Shown piece by piece: positions 19,008-30,182 of a DNA stretch of 64,000 bases. Within the stretch, counting starts at the first letter, position 1. Every line of letters begins with the position of its first letter. Source of the stretch: Mucilaginibacter sp. (GTDB taxonomy: Bacteria > Bacteroidota > Bacteroidia > Sphingobacteriales > Sphingobacteriaceae); contig JAQBOA010000008.1 of the NCBI GenBank assembly GCA_028288305.1, forward strand, positions 1 to 64,000, written 5' to 3'. The translations under genes were made by a program, and so were the position numbers. Below the pieces are notes generated by a model. It saw nothing but the letters and a program-made list of their open reading frames with translations. It had not been told where the DNA came from and made no database searches.

Positions 19008-19982
19008 TCAATTCTCCCTTACCAACAGCCCATCTGCAAAATCCCGCAAGTATTGTTTATGAGATTCGGGTAAGTTAATTGCTTCAAGCGCTTCAAATGC
19101 TTTATCAGCATAAGCCTGCATCGTATTTTCAGCATGCTGACGTACTTCCAGTGTGTTATAAATAGCCGTTACAGCTGTAACTTTTTCAGTATTATCAAAT
19201 TGCTCAAGGGCTAACCAGTCCGATAATTTCTTTGTTAACTGACCATCAGATAATTCGAGTGCTTTTATCAGCAGATAAGTTTTTTTGTTCGAAATAATAT
19301 CGCCGCCTACTTGTTTACCAAATTTATCCGGATCGCCATAAACATCCAGGATATCATCTTGCAATTGAAAAGCAACACCCAGGTGCTCGCCAAAGCTTCT
19401 TAAAAGTTCAGCATCTTTGTCATCGGCCCCGCCAATTAATGCACCAATTTTTAATGCTCCCCCCAAAACCACAGCTGTTTTAAGACGTATCATGTTCAAA
19501 TATTCATCAATATTTACATCATTACGCTGCTCAAACTCCATATCCAGCTGCTGCCCCTCGCACACGCCAACAGCGGTTTCGTTAAATATGTTTAATACAG
19601 TTCGTAATAAACGCTCTTCCACCTGCATCATCAGCTTGTAACCCTCTACCAGCATCACGTCACCCGAAAGTATCCCCACATTACTGTTCCATCGCTTATG
19701 TACGGTTGCATTGCCGCGGCGCAAAGGTGCATTATCCATAATGTCATCGTGCATTAAGGTAAAATTATGAAACACCTCAATTGCTAAAGCGGGTGAAATG
19801 GCATCTTCCACATCACCCCCAAACAAGTCGCAAGCAAGCAACAGTAAAGCAGGCCGTATACGTTTACCCCCAAGTGAAAGGATATAGCTTATCGGTTCAT
19901 ATAATTCAGCAGGATACTCAGGGAAAGCGAGTTTATTAACTGCTTCACTGATCAATTGCTGTAAATCTTTAAGTTTCTTCAT
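19008..19982 (-). CDS. Polyprenyl (isoprenyl diphosphate) synthase
   Basis: GGKRIRPALLLLACDLF, first Asp-rich motif LMHDDIMDNAPLRRG, second motif QLQDDILDVYGD. Confidence 0.95.
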   Translation of the reverse strand: MKKLKDLQQLISEAVNKLAFPEYPAELYEPISYILSLGGKRIRPALLLLACDLFGGDVEDAISPALAIEVFHNFTLMHDDIMDNAPLRRGNATVHKRWNSNVGILSGDVMLVEGYKLMMQVEERLLRTVLNIFNETAVGVCEGQQLDMEFEQRNDVNIDEYLNMIRLKTAVVLGGALKIGALIGGADDKDAELLRSFGEHLGVAFQLQDDILDVYGDPDKFGKQVGGDIISNKKTYLLIKALELSDGQLTKKLSDWLALEQFDNTEKVTAVTAIYNTLEVRQHAENTMQAYADKAFEALEAINLPESHKQYLRDFADGLLVREN

Positions 19983-20077
19983 GTTTTGGTTGGAATAAGT
20001 TGAAAGTGTTATAAACGTTGTAAAAGTTATAATAACATCTATAACACTTACAACATTTAAAACTTCTTAAACAACAA

Positions 20078-22213
20078 CTAATCCGTTACTAACGAAAAAT
20101 CAATCTGCTTTTTGGTAAGATCAACGTTTTTAACTCTGATCATTACCTCATCGCCGAGTTGATAAACCTTCTTTTTTCGCTGGCCGATGATAGCGTAATT
20201 TTTTTCGTCTAAAGTATAAAAGTCATCCGATATATCACGAAGGCGGATCATTCCTTCACATTTATTTTCAATAATTTCCACATACATGCCCCATTCGGTA
20301 ACACCTGAGATCACACCACTGTATACACTGCCTACCTGATCTTTTAAGTATTCGGCCTGTTTATATTTTACTGACGAACGTTCAGCATCAGCTGCTTTTT
20401 TTTCCATCTGCGAGCTGTGCTGGCATAATTTCTCATAATGCTCAGCATTAGCCGATTGCCCTCCATTTAGGTAATGAAACAGCAACCTGTGTACCATCAC
20501 ATCTGGATAACGGCGGATTGGGGAGGTAAAGTGTGTATAATAATCAAACGCCAACCCGTAGTGGCTTGAACTTTTAGTAGTATAAATAGCTTTAGCCATG
20601 GAGCGGATAGCCAACTGGGTAAGCACATTCTGCTCCTTTTTGCCTTCTACATCTTCCATTAAATAATTAAGGGATTTAGCAGTTTCCTTATCAGATTTGG
20701 TATTGATCTTATAGCCAAACCTGGCAGCAAACTGGGCAAAATTAGCTAAAGCCTCTGGCTTGGGCGTATCATGCACACGATAAACAAAAGTATATTTATG
20801 CTTGCCTTTACCCATATTACTAACATATTCGGCAACCTTGCGGTTGGCCAGCAGCATAAAATCTTCAATTAGTTTATGAGCATCTTTTCTCTCCTTTACA
20901 TAAACCCCTGTTGGTTTTCCATCCTTGTCCAGTTTAAATTTTACTTCGGTAGTTTCAAAACTTATTGCGCCGTTTTTAAATTTCCGCTCCCTTAGCTTGT
21001 AAGCCAGATCGTTCAGCTTTAATATTTCTTGTTCAAATTCCCCAGCTTTGTTTTCAATAACTTCCTGCACTTCTTCATAACTAAACCGCCTGTTCGAGTG
21101 GATGACTGTTTTACCAAACCATTGGTTTTTAATTTGCGCATCTTCATCCATTTCAAAAATAGCCGAAAAACACAGTTTATCTTCCTTAGGCCTTAAAGAA
21201 CATAGACCGTTTGATAAGCGTTCGGGCAGCATAGGAATCACCCGGTCTACAAGGTAGACGGAAGTGCCTCTTTCATCAGCCTCTTTATCTAAGGCAGAAT
21301 CAGGTTTTATATAGTGAGATACATCAGCAATATGTACACCTATCTCGTAATTGCCATTTTCCAATTGTTTAAATGACAAAGCATCATCAAAATCCTTGGC
21401 ATCAAAGGGATCGATAGTGAAAGTGGTAACATTTCTGAAATCACGTCTTTTGGAAATTTCTTCTGAAGTGATGATCTCGGGTATTTCTTCTGCTTCGTGC
21501 TCAACCTCAGCCGTAAATGATAAAGGAAAGCCATATTCAGCAAGAATGGCATTCATCTCGGTGTCATTCTCACCCTGCTTACCTAAAATGTGTTTAATAC
21601 GGCCAATGGGATTTTTTGCATCAACAGGCCAGTCGGTAATTTCTGCAACTGCTTTTATCCCGTTTTTAGCGCCATGAAGCTCGCTGATCGGGATAAAAAT
21701 ATCATGCATCATTTTACGGTCGTCCGGGATAAAAAATGCAAAGCGTTCCGAAAGTTTTACAATGCCCGTAAACTCCATTTTGGCCCTTTGCAATATTTCA
21801 ATTACTTCCCCTTCTTTGTTTTTCCCCCTACTTTTAGCATAAACATAAACTCTAACCCGGTCGCCGTTCAGCGCATTGCGTAATTTTCGGGGAGCTACAA
21901 AAATGTCGTTTTCAAATTCATCGGCAGTAACAATAAAAGCAGAACCATCATTGGTCAAATCAACAGTACCTTCAATAAATGTTTTTAGTTCAAGCAGTTG
22001 GAATTTACCTGGTGTAAGTTCTTTTAACACACCTTTATTAGCTTCATTCTTCAGGATATCAAAAATTACATCCCTCGCTTCAGGGTCGCGGACATTTAAT
22101 TTAGCAGAAACTTGTTTATAGTTTAATGGCGTATTTCCGTTTTGTTCAAATATATCAAGTACCATTTGGGTAAGTACCTGGTCGATAGATGAGTTGCTTT
22201 TCTTTTTAGACAT
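20078..22213 (-). CDS. rnr: Ribonuclease R
   Basis: RNB catalytic motif (TIDPFDAKDFDDALS), cold-shock and S1 domains. Start probably MSKKKS (the ORF track begins at 22228). Confidence 0.96.
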   Translation of the reverse strand: MSKKKSNSSIDQVLTQMVLDIFEQNGNTPLNYKQVSAKLNVRDPEARDVIFDILKNEANKGVLKELTPGKFQLLELKTFIEGTVDLTNDGSAFIVTADEFENDIFVAPRKLRNALNGDRVRVYVYAKSRGKNKEGEVIEILQRAKMEFTGIVKLSERFAFFIPDDRKMMHDIFIPISELHGAKNGIKAVAEITDWPVDAKNPIGRIKHILGKQGENDTEMNAILAEYGFPLSFTAEVEHEAEEIPEIITSEEISKRRDFRNVTTFTIDPFDAKDFDDALSFKQLENGNYEIGVHIADVSHYIKPDSALDKEADERGTSVYLVDRVIPMLPERLSNGLCSLRPKEDKLCFSAIFEMDEDAQIKNQWFGKTVIHSNRRFSYEEVQEVIENKAGEFEQEILKLNDLAYKLRERKFKNGAISFETTEVKFKLDKDGKPTGVYVKERKDAHKLIEDFMLLANRKVAEYVSNMGKGKHKYTFVYRVHDTPKPEALANFAQFAARFGYKINTKSDKETAKSLNYLMEDVEGKKEQNVLTQLAIRSMAKAIYTTKSSSHYGLAFDYYTHFTSPIRRYPDVMVHRLLFHYLNGGQSANAEHYEKLCQHSSQMEKKAADAERSSVKYKQAEYLKDQVGSVYSGVISGVTEWGMYVEIIENKCEGMIRLRDISDDFYTLDEKNYAIIGQRKKKVYQLGDEVMIRVKNVDLTKKQIDFSLVTD

Positions 22214-22384
22214 ACGTATTATTTGCACAAAGATACATAAGTTTTTGAATGGGGGTTGAGGAACTCATATAGTGAAAGAGAACTGATTTTAACATTATAG
22301 GCAGGTTTTTTCGGATACAAATTGCCTAAACAGAGATTAGAATGACATTCTTCTATTTTAAATAGAAAATTGGATAAATATCCT

Positions 22385-22428
22385 ACGTATTTTTACGTTT
22401 TTCTATAATTAAAATACGTAAAAATACG
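22385..22428. promoter_or_regulatory. Dyad with ACGTA-n4-TACGT sub-palindromes upstream of the 1374-aa ORF
   Basis: CGTATTTTTACGT (22386-22398) / ACGTAAAAATACG (22416-22428), perfect. The left arm is itself ACGTAttttTACGT. Confidence 0.6.
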
Positions 22429-22462
22429 CTTTTCTTCAGTTATTTTATTTATAACTTTATAT

Positions 22463-22515
22463 TAATTATTAAAACAATAGGAATTTAATTAAAACTACTA
22501 TTGTTTTAATAATTA
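22463..22515. promoter_or_regulatory. Second large perfect dyad upstream of the 1374-aa ORF
   Basis: TAATTATTAAAACAATAG (22463-22480) / CTATTGTTTTAATAATTA (22498-22515), 18-bp perfect arms. Confidence 0.6.
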
Positions 22516-22576
22516 CAATTTATATTATCCCCCCTTTAACACCTCCTTAGTTACAGTATGCTAATCAGATAAAATA

Positions 22577-25500
22577 ATGGCTGGTTTTTCAATAGGTAAA
22601 CAAAATATTGCTGTTTTAGGCACGGTGCTGGCAGTGATTTTTTTGGGTGCCTGTTATTTCTTTTTATATATACCCAACAATGAAAAAACTGTACAAGAGC
22701 GCCGGTTCCGTTGCCTTCAGAATATTGATGGTAATTTTCATTCAAAAATTGAGAGTAGTTTTTTTCAGGTAAACAGCCTGTTTAAAACCTATCCAAAATA
22801 TTCTTTAACATTAAAAACATATATAGATAAATATCCGAAGACGAACTTTGCACTTATTCCCGTAAGGAAGTTATCAAAAAAAGAAAGCCAAATATTCAAA
22901 ACAGGGATTGACAGTTTATCTTCCATTGCAGTGGATTTTAACTCCCGGCAAATAATCTTATCTGTAAACAAATACCTGAAAATTAAAAACCGAAAAACGG
23001 ATTTGCCATATCGTATGGAAATAAGGTATGGCTTCGAGCAGTTTATTAAACCTCTTTTACTTGCTGGAGTTTTTGATAATTATATAGTTTTCTATAGCGA
23101 TAAAACTGATAGCAAAATTGTATATCAAAGCTTCCCATCAGGTTTAAGTTTTCAAAAAAGAGATTCATTACTAGGGGTTAAAAATGGAGTAGTTGGCCCA
23201 GGGGTACGTAGTTTAAAGGTTGGCGGAACTGATTACAAAGTATTTTCCCAACCTGTTAATATCGATGATCACAGCGAATGGATAATTTCAGGATTTGTAT
23301 TAAATAAAAATTATCAGAAAGAGAAAAACCAGCTGCCTCTATCGATCGTACTGTTTCTTTTAACCGCCGTCATTACCATGATCGTTTCTTTTCCATGGCT
23401 TAAACTATACCAAATGGGCAATAAAGATAAACTTACTATTACCGATGGCGTTTCAACTATCCTGGTATCTATGGCGTTAATGTCCCTCCTGTTTTTTGTC
23501 CTTTTTAAATATGCCCTTGATTCTAAACCCGACATATCCTATCAGTCAGGGAATTTCCTGGCAAAGTCAATTTCATCAGCCTTCACTAAAGAGTTGAATA
23601 CCGCATACAGTAAACTCGATAGTTTTAATAATTTATATGCCGAAATCAAGACATATGATATAATCAATCTTGGTAAATCTAAGGCTAAAGTAATAAAGGG
23701 TGATTTTCACGACAGCACTGATATAGATGAAATAAACAAACTTACCGGCTTATCTGTAAATCGGGTTTTCTGGGCTGATGCAACCGGCATGGAGAAAAAT
23801 GCCTGGACTACCGATAGTATAAATGCGCCGCATCTTAATTTAAAATCGCGACAATACTTCAATGCGATTATAAATAATAAAACTTACGGGTTTAAAAATA
23901 AAGAGTTTTACCTTGAGCAGCTTACATCGCGTATCACGGGGATATTTAGCTCTGTAATATCCATGCCCACAAAAGTAAACAATACCAGTGTTGCAGCGAT
24001 GTCCTTTAATATGACAAGTGTTAAGAACGTGGTAATGCCTGATGGATATATGTTTGCAATTATAAACAGTAGTGGAAACGTGCTTTACCATTACCGGGCC
24101 GAACGGAATTTAAATGAGAACCTGAAAGACGAATTTGCAGACAGTACAGAGCTGGTAAGTGCCCTGCAAGCTAAATCAGACACTTTTTTCAAGGCTGAAT
24201 ATTTTGGTAAACCATACATTATCAAAATTAGGCCTATGGATATCGTGCCGTATTTTATTGTAGTTTTTGAAGACAACAGCTATTCCGAAACCAGGGATAC
24301 CGAAGTTTATATATTCACATTTGCCATGCTTTTCTTCTTGCTTGTTTTGTTGGTGCTGCAGTTCATTACTATATTTTTAGCATCATCGAAACGGTCGTTT
24401 TTTAAAAATCAGCTTTTTGAAACTTCTTGGATAGGTCCTAAAGTTGACTTGCACAGGCAATATAACCAGGCAATTATAAGTAATGCTGCAATCATTTTCT
24501 TACTGATTGTTTTTTTCAAATGCAGTTCCTTTTTGGAATACTTATATATCCTGCTTTTTTCAATCACCTTTATCTCCATAATTTTAAACAGCATTTTTGC
24601 AATCCATTACAAAAAGCATAATCATTACAATTACCGATTTAAAATAATAGCATTACGCTGGCTTATCTTGTTTGTTGGTGTAATAGATTATGTTGCATGG
24701 AGAACACTTGACCATGGCTCCTCAAAAACATCTGAACACGGCATCTTTAAAATATTTGATCATAACCACTTCTTTGTCTTGTTGTTATTCGAATTGCTCT
24801 CATTAGCGCTGTGTATACTTATATGCAAATTCAGTTCTTATTTGCTGGAAAAAGCACGGAATTTAAAATATAAATATTCCATTAATTGGACGTTTTCACA
24901 AAGTTTTGCTTTAATGGCAACCACAGGTTTAGTTATTACCAGTGGATTGCCTGTGATGCTATTTTATACCTACTCTTATGATTACGAACAAAACGTAAAC
25001 ACACGCTATAAACAAATGGTTTTTGGAGCTGCCTTAGCTCAAAAAATACCCAAAAAAAGTATTACGGCGAAAACGCTTGATGGCATTAAAAAGGGATTGT
25101 TATATACAGAAGGGATTTATTATGATGGGACGTTTATTGATAGTGTAAATATCAATACAGATACCATCAAAAATAGATCTTCAAATTATTCAAAAGAGGA
25201 CATGTTAACTATAAGCCTATTAAGTGCATTCAGGTTTTATAAGAGTGGAAATGCAGTGAAAAGCAATAATTTAAATCTTAACCAGGCGGGACAAGGAATT
25301 TCTTTTAATCATTTACTACAGGATAAATGCGACAAAAGCAAGGGCGCAATAACATACAAGCAAATTTATAGAAATGACGATGTGACAAATATGATGATTA
25401 CGTCATCACCTAACCTCAACTACAAGTTAAAGTCTTCTCAATTTTTACTTTTTTTAATTATAGCGATTTTTATTTTTTATTACGCACTTAATAAGATTAT

Positions 25501-26701
25501 TAGAAAACTATTTGCGCTTAACCTGCCGTCAACAGATGATTGGAAAAAAATAGATGAACAATTACTATTAGATACAAACTTAAACAAGCTGGTGTTTATT
25601 GTTGGTGCACCGGGATCGGGTAAATTATCTAAATTAAAGGAGAAGATAAATCAAAAAAAATTGTTAGATGATAATGGCGGGCCGCTGATCCTTAATGAAG
25701 AAGATCCATCGAAATATAATGTTTTTATTGCCGATATGATACTGATATCACCGGAGGCAGGAGAAGCAGATCCTACCTGGAAAGAATGCCGTGAAAAGGC
25801 ACTCGAAAGTGAAACCATGGTTATTATAAATCATTTTGAGTACAATATCAGAAACGTTAATACAAATATTATCAAACTTAATTTCCTGGAAGCTTTGTTA
25901 CAAAAAGGAAAATGCAAGGTTTTTATTATTTCAACTGTCCACCCTGTTACTTTTCTTAACTCATTTAGTAGCGGGGTTGACAGTTCTAATGAACTGGCAA
26001 ATAAAACACTTCAGGAGAATGATCTGGAAAGGTGGCATGTATTGTTGGGGCACTTCCGCATATTGATTCAGTCGCTCGAAGGTTCCCGAATTCCTCCCCA
26101 TGTAAGCATAATGGAGCGCATTATTATGGAAGAAACACAATACACTCATTTTTTGCATAAAATGCAAGGACTATCATTAAAAATACAACCTTCTTTAGAC
26201 AATTCGGATTTTGACGCTATCGGCACCACTACCGATTCGTTGATATTCAAATTGCAGCTAACTTCTCAATATTTTTATACCTATATATGGCAATCACTCA
26301 CCCAGGAAGAGAAGTTTTTGCTTTATGACCTGGCCGAAGACGGGCTTGTGAATTCGTACGATAATTATAACCTGAGCATGCTTATTTCCAAGGGACTAAT
26401 CATCAGGTTCAACGGAACGCTAATGCTGTTTAACAGGGGATTTAGAAATTTTATCCTTACATCTATCGGCAATGCTGAAGTTAACCGTATAAAAAACCTG
26501 GTTAAGGATACAGGTAACTGGGGGAATTTAAAAACTCCGTTAATCCTGGCCATTCTTGCTATCCTGGTTTTCCTGATAGCTTCTCAGCAGGAAGCTTACT
26601 CAAGCATAATTACTTATATCACTGCGCTCGGCGCCGGGATATCCGGCATCCTTAAAATATTTTCAATGGTTGGAAATAATAACAATTCGCAAAAAGCCTA
26701 A
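22577..26701 (+). CDS. Large multi-TM protein with Cache-like extracytoplasmic regions and a cytoplasmic P-loop-like domain; function unknown
   Basis: 1374 aa. N-terminal TM; dCache-like segments (e.g. LKSRQYFNAIINNK...FSSVISMPTKVNNTSVAAMSFNM); several TM helices; KLVFIVGAPGSGKLSKLKEKI; C-terminal TM pair. Confidence 0.85.
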   Translation: MAGFSIGKQNIAVLGTVLAVIFLGACYFFLYIPNNEKTVQERRFRCLQNIDGNFHSKIESSFFQVNSLFKTYPKYSLTLKTYIDKYPKTNFALIPVRKLSKKESQIFKTGIDSLSSIAVDFNSRQIILSVNKYLKIKNRKTDLPYRMEIRYGFEQFIKPLLLAGVFDNYIVFYSDKTDSKIVYQSFPSGLSFQKRDSLLGVKNGVVGPGVRSLKVGGTDYKVFSQPVNIDDHSEWIISGFVLNKNYQKEKNQLPLSIVLFLLTAVITMIVSFPWLKLYQMGNKDKLTITDGVSTILVSMALMSLLFFVLFKYALDSKPDISYQSGNFLAKSISSAFTKELNTAYSKLDSFNNLYAEIKTYDIINLGKSKAKVIKGDFHDSTDIDEINKLTGLSVNRVFWADATGMEKNAWTTDSINAPHLNLKSRQYFNAIINNKTYGFKNKEFYLEQLTSRITGIFSSVISMPTKVNNTSVAAMSFNMTSVKNVVMPDGYMFAIINSSGNVLYHYRAERNLNENLKDEFADSTELVSALQAKSDTFFKAEYFGKPYIIKIRPMDIVPYFIVVFEDNSYSETRDTEVYIFTFAMLFFLLVLLVLQFITIFLASSKRSFFKNQLFETSWIGPKVDLHRQYNQAIISNAAIIFLLIVFFKCSSFLEYLYILLFSITFISIILNSIFAIHYKKHNHYNYRFKIIALRWLILFVGVIDYVAWRTLDHGSSKTSEHGIFKIFDHNHFFVLLLFELLSLALCILICKFSSYLLEKARNLKYKYSINWTFSQSFALMATTGLVITSGLPVMLFYTYSYDYEQNVNTRYKQMVFGAALAQKIPKKSITAKTLDGIKKGLLYTEGIYYDGTFIDSVNINTDTIKNRSSNYSKEDMLTISLLSAFRFYKSGNAVKSNNLNLNQAGQGISFNHLLQDKCDKSKGAITYKQIYRNDDVTNMMITSSPNLNYKLKSSQFLLFLIIAIFIFYYALNKIIRKLFALNLPSTDDWKKIDEQLLLDTNLNKLVFIVGAPGSGKLSKLKEKINQKKLLDDNGGPLILNEEDPSKYNVFIADMILISPEAGEADPTWKECREKALESETMVIINHFEYNIRNVNTNIIKLNFLEALLQKGKCKVFIISTVHPVTFLNSFSSGVDSSNELANKTLQENDLERWHVLLGHFRILIQSLEGSRIPPHVSIMERIIMEETQYTHFLHKMQGLSLKIQPSLDNSDFDAIGTTTDSLIFKLQLTSQYFYTYIWQSLTQEEKFLLYDLAEDGLVNSYDNYNLSMLISKGLIIRFNGTLMLFNRGFRNFILTSIGNAEVNRIKNLVKDTGNWGNLKTPLILAILAILVFLIASQQEAYSSIITYITALGAGISGILKIFSMVGNNNNSQKA

Positions 26702-26757
26702 TTAATATTACGGGGTGATAATTTGCAAAATGAGAAACCAATCTTCTTCATTTATAT

Positions 26758-28461
26758 TCAATACCCCGGTATTGAAGCAATCAATTTCTTTGTATATTCT
26801 TCCTTCGGATGATAATAAATCTCATCCGGATCACCCATTTCAACTATTTTACCTTTATTCATTACCATCATTCGGTCGGAAATGTGTTTGATTACCGCAA
26901 GATCATGGGAGATAAAAATATAGGTAAGGTTAAATTCCTGTTGCAGTTCCCGGATCAGGTTAAGCACCTGGGCTTGTACAGAAACGTCCAGCGCAGATAC
27001 CGATTCATCACAAATGATGAACTTAGGCTGCAATGCCAGCGCGCGCGCAATTACGATACGTTGCCTTTGACCGCCTGAAAACTCGTGTGGATAGCGGTTA
27101 AAATGTTCAGGCAACAGGTTTACACGTTCAAGCAATTCCAAGACCCTTTTTTTACGTTTGGTATTATTGGTATAAAATTGATGTACTTGCAAAGGCTCCA
27201 TTAGTGAATCGCCAACGGTTAGCCGGGGATTTAGCGATGAGTAGGGATCCTGGAAAATAATTTGAATATTTCGTCTTATTTCTCTTAAATCCTTTTTCTT
27301 AAGACTACATAAATCAATGTTTTCAAAATTTATACTGCCGGATGTTGGTTCTATCAATCGTAAAATACTCCTGCCTAAAGTTGTTTTTCCACAGCCGGAT
27401 TCGCCAACCAACCCCAATGTTTCTCCCGGATAAACATCAAAGCTAACCTCGTTAACTGCCTTAATAACTTCTTTTGGTTTTCCAAAAAAATTTCTGCCAA
27501 CAGGAAACCATGTATTAAGCGCTTTTATTTTTAATATAGACTGCTGGCTGTAGAGCTTCTTTTTTCGTTCTTCTATTTCTTTTTCAGGATAAATGTATTG
27601 CTCTCTGATCTTTTCAATACTTATCGTTTGCTTTGTATCCGCATTAAAAAAATCGGAAACTACAGGCAGCTTTTTTAAATGATAATCAGGAGAAGGGCGG
27701 CAGGCCAGCAAGCCTTTGGTATAAGGATGTTTAGGTTTAGCGAACAATGTTTTGACGGGGGCTTCCTCGACAACTTCACCTTTGTACATTACCAAAACGC
27801 GGTCAGTAATTTCGCTGATTACCCCAAGATCGTGAGATATAAATATCAAACTCATATTGCGTTGAGCCTTTAGTTTTTGTAAAAGTTCAATAATGGTTTT
27901 TTGTACGGTCACATCCAGAGCGGTGGTGGGCTCGTCAGCTATCAAAATCTCCGGATTACAACTAAGAGCCATTGCAATCATTACCCGTTGCTTTTGCCCC
28001 CCTGAAATTTGATGAGGATAACTATCAAAAATATTTCTTGGACGGGGCAGCTGTACTTCTTTAAACAATTCAATCGTCTTTTCTTTTGCTTGTGTTTTAT
28101 TTATACCGAGATGCAATTGTATAGCTTCAGTGATCTGGAAACCGCAGGTTAAAACCGGGTTAAGGGAGGTCATAGGCTCCTGGAATATCATGGCCATTTT
28201 ATATCCCCGAATCTTGCGCATTTCGGGTTCGGGCAATTCAAACAAACCGGTTCCATTCAATAAAACCTTGCCCGTTATAAGCGTTTGGTGTTCATTCAGC
28301 AAGCGCATCAAAGCCAGTGCAGTAACTGATTTACCTGAACCAGATTCACCGACAATGCCGATGGTTTCTCCTTTGTTTAAATTAAAAGATATGCCTTTAA
28401 TTGCCTCAAACAGGCCGTTTTGGGTTTTGAACTTTATATTCAGATCATTTACCTGCAGCAT
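26758..28461 (-). CDS. Dipeptide/oligopeptide ABC transporter ATP-binding protein, fused DppD-DppF type
   Basis: Two complete NBDs ([32 protein letters not shown]). Confidence 0.96.
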   Translation of the reverse strand: MLQVNDLNIKFKTQNGLFEAIKGISFNLNKGETIGIVGESGSGKSVTALALMRLLNEHQTLITGKVLLNGTGLFELPEPEMRKIRGYKMAMIFQEPMTSLNPVLTCGFQITEAIQLHLGINKTQAKEKTIELFKEVQLPRPRNIFDSYPHQISGGQKQRVMIAMALSCNPEILIADEPTTALDVTVQKTIIELLQKLKAQRNMSLIFISHDLGVISEITDRVLVMYKGEVVEEAPVKTLFAKPKHPYTKGLLACRPSPDYHLKKLPVVSDFFNADTKQTISIEKIREQYIYPEKEIEERKKKLYSQQSILKIKALNTWFPVGRNFFGKPKEVIKAVNEVSFDVYPGETLGLVGESGCGKTTLGRSILRLIEPTSGSINFENIDLCSLKKKDLREIRRNIQIIFQDPYSSLNPRLTVGDSLMEPLQVHQFYTNNTKRKKRVLELLERVNLLPEHFNRYPHEFSGGQRQRIVIARALALQPKFIICDESVSALDVSVQAQVLNLIRELQQEFNLTYIFISHDLAVIKHISDRMMVMNKGKIVEMGDPDEIYYHPKEEYTKKLIASIPGY

Positions 28462-29172
28462 TTATCGGCCAACTAAGGTTATGCATTCGTCAGTAATCAA
28501 TTCTTCGCCGCGGTAACATCTTAGTAATTGTGCTGTCGCAACTACATCTTTCTCACAATAAGTACTTATCCGCTCCAGTTGGTTTTCAACCCAGTATACA
28601 TGACCAACCATACTGCCATCAATATCGTCTTTTGGGGTTGGAATATTAAAAATGGCAGAAAGTAAACTTAATGAAGTATAGTTTTTATGATCGCCAAACT
28701 TCCAGAGTTCCATAGTATCCAGGTGGTTTATTTCCCAGGGCTTTTTACCGGATATTTCAAGTTGTGGTGGGATTCTAATGCCGTTTACCAGCATCCTGCG
28801 ACAGATATATGGAAAATCAAACTCTTTTCCATTATGAGCACATAAAATCAAACTTGCCGGTTGACTAATTAATAAAGTTGAAAAACTTTCCAATAGTTCT
28901 TTTTCATCGTGCGATGCGAATGATTTTACACGTAATCCAACATTTTTTCCGCTCGAAAATATGCCTACAGAAATACAAATGATCTTGCCAAACTCGGCCC
29001 AAATACCGGCGCGTTCATAAAATTCATCTGGTGTTTCCTCTTTGCGCTGGTATTGTGTTTTAATATCCCACAGCTTTTGAAAATGCTCCGGAACCTGGTC
29101 AAAACTGCTGTATTGCGGAACAGTTTCAATATCAATTACCATCAGGTTATGAAGATCGTATTGTTCAAGCAT
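28462..29172 (-). CDS. 3'-5' exonuclease (RNase H-like, DNA polymerase B exonuclease-type)
   Basis: LMVIDIETVPQYSS, LCAHNGKEFDFPYICRRML, YCEKDVVATAQLL. Confidence 0.9.
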   Translation of the reverse strand: MLEQYDLHNLMVIDIETVPQYSSFDQVPEHFQKLWDIKTQYQRKEETPDEFYERAGIWAEFGKIICISVGIFSSGKNVGLRVKSFASHDEKELLESFSTLLISQPASLILCAHNGKEFDFPYICRRMLVNGIRIPPQLEISGKKPWEINHLDTMELWKFGDHKNYTSLSLLSAIFNIPTPKDDIDGSMVGHVYWVENQLERISTYCEKDVVATAQLLRCYRGEELITDECITLVGR

Positions 29173-29326
29173 TTAATAAATTTATAAACAGCCAATATAA
29201 ACATTGCAGGCGAATTTTAAAGTAAGACGTAAGTCACATTGTAATCTATATAAGGCATAAAAAAACCGGGATTATTTCTATTTTTGGTTTTTTACCTGAT
29301 CTTACCTTGTTGTTATTTAAATATAG

Positions 29327-30052
29327 ATGAAAATACAAAAGTTATCAATAATAATTCCAGCTTATAACGAAGGTAATACGATACATCTGATTTTGAATGA
29401 AATTAAAGCCGTTACTCTTATTGATAATATTCAAAAAGAAATTATTATTGTTAACGATTGTTCTACAGACAATACTGAACAAGCCATCATAAATTATCAG
29501 AAAGACAATTCATATCTCAATATTAATTATTTTAAACACGAAGTTAATAAAGGGAAAGGTGCTGCACTACATACCGGGATTGCAAAAGCTACCGGCGATT
29601 ATCTTATCATCCAGGATGCCGATTTGGAATACGACCCGAATGAATATAATGATCTATTAAAACCGGTTTGCGGCGGCTTTGCCGATGTGGTTTACGGATC
29701 GCGCTTTATGGGCAGCAACCCCCACCGTATCCTGTTTTTCTGGCATACCATAGGCAACAGGTGGTTAACATTTGCGTCGAATATGTTTTCCAATCTTAAT
29801 CTTACAGATATGGAAACCTGTTATAAGCTATTTGATACCAAACTTATCCAATCTATTAAATTAACCGAACAGCGTTTTGGCTTTGAGCCCGAAGTAACAC
29901 AAAAGATAGCCCGTGTACCCAATATCAGGATATATGAAGTTGGCATATCCTATTATGGCCGAACTTACTACGACGGTAAAAAAATAGGCTGGAAGGATGG
30001 GGTAAGGGCTATTTATTGCATTTTAAAGTATGGGATGTTGAGAATGAAATAG
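29327..30052 (+). CDS. Glycosyltransferase family 2 (dolichyl-phosphate mannose synthase-like)
   Basis: SIIIPAYNEGNTIHLIL, IVNDCSTDNT, IIQDADLEYDP, GSRFMG. Confidence 0.93.
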   Translation: MKIQKLSIIIPAYNEGNTIHLILNEIKAVTLIDNIQKEIIIVNDCSTDNTEQAIINYQKDNSYLNINYFKHEVNKGKGAALHTGIAKATGDYLIIQDADLEYDPNEYNDLLKPVCGGFADVVYGSRFMGSNPHRILFFWHTIGNRWLTFASNMFSNLNLTDMETCYKLFDTKLIQSIKLTEQRFGFEPEVTQKIARVPNIRIYEVGISYYGRTYYDGKKIGWKDGVRAIYCILKYGMLRMK

Positions 30053-30182
30053 GAGTGGTCGTTTCTTCAACAATAACTTTCTTCTAAACTAACTTTTAAC
30101 TTAATCTATGCAACTCGCTAATTCACTACTGCAAGTAGCACTTATTAGGAAAATTCGTAAATCGTAATTCGCAAATCTAAAA

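Noticed and set aside
20004-20054. Short inverted repeats AAGTGTTATA/TATAACACTT between the polyprenyl synthase and rnr
   Set aside because: Only 7-10-bp arms in AT-rich intergenic DNA; could be chance or a weak attenuator.
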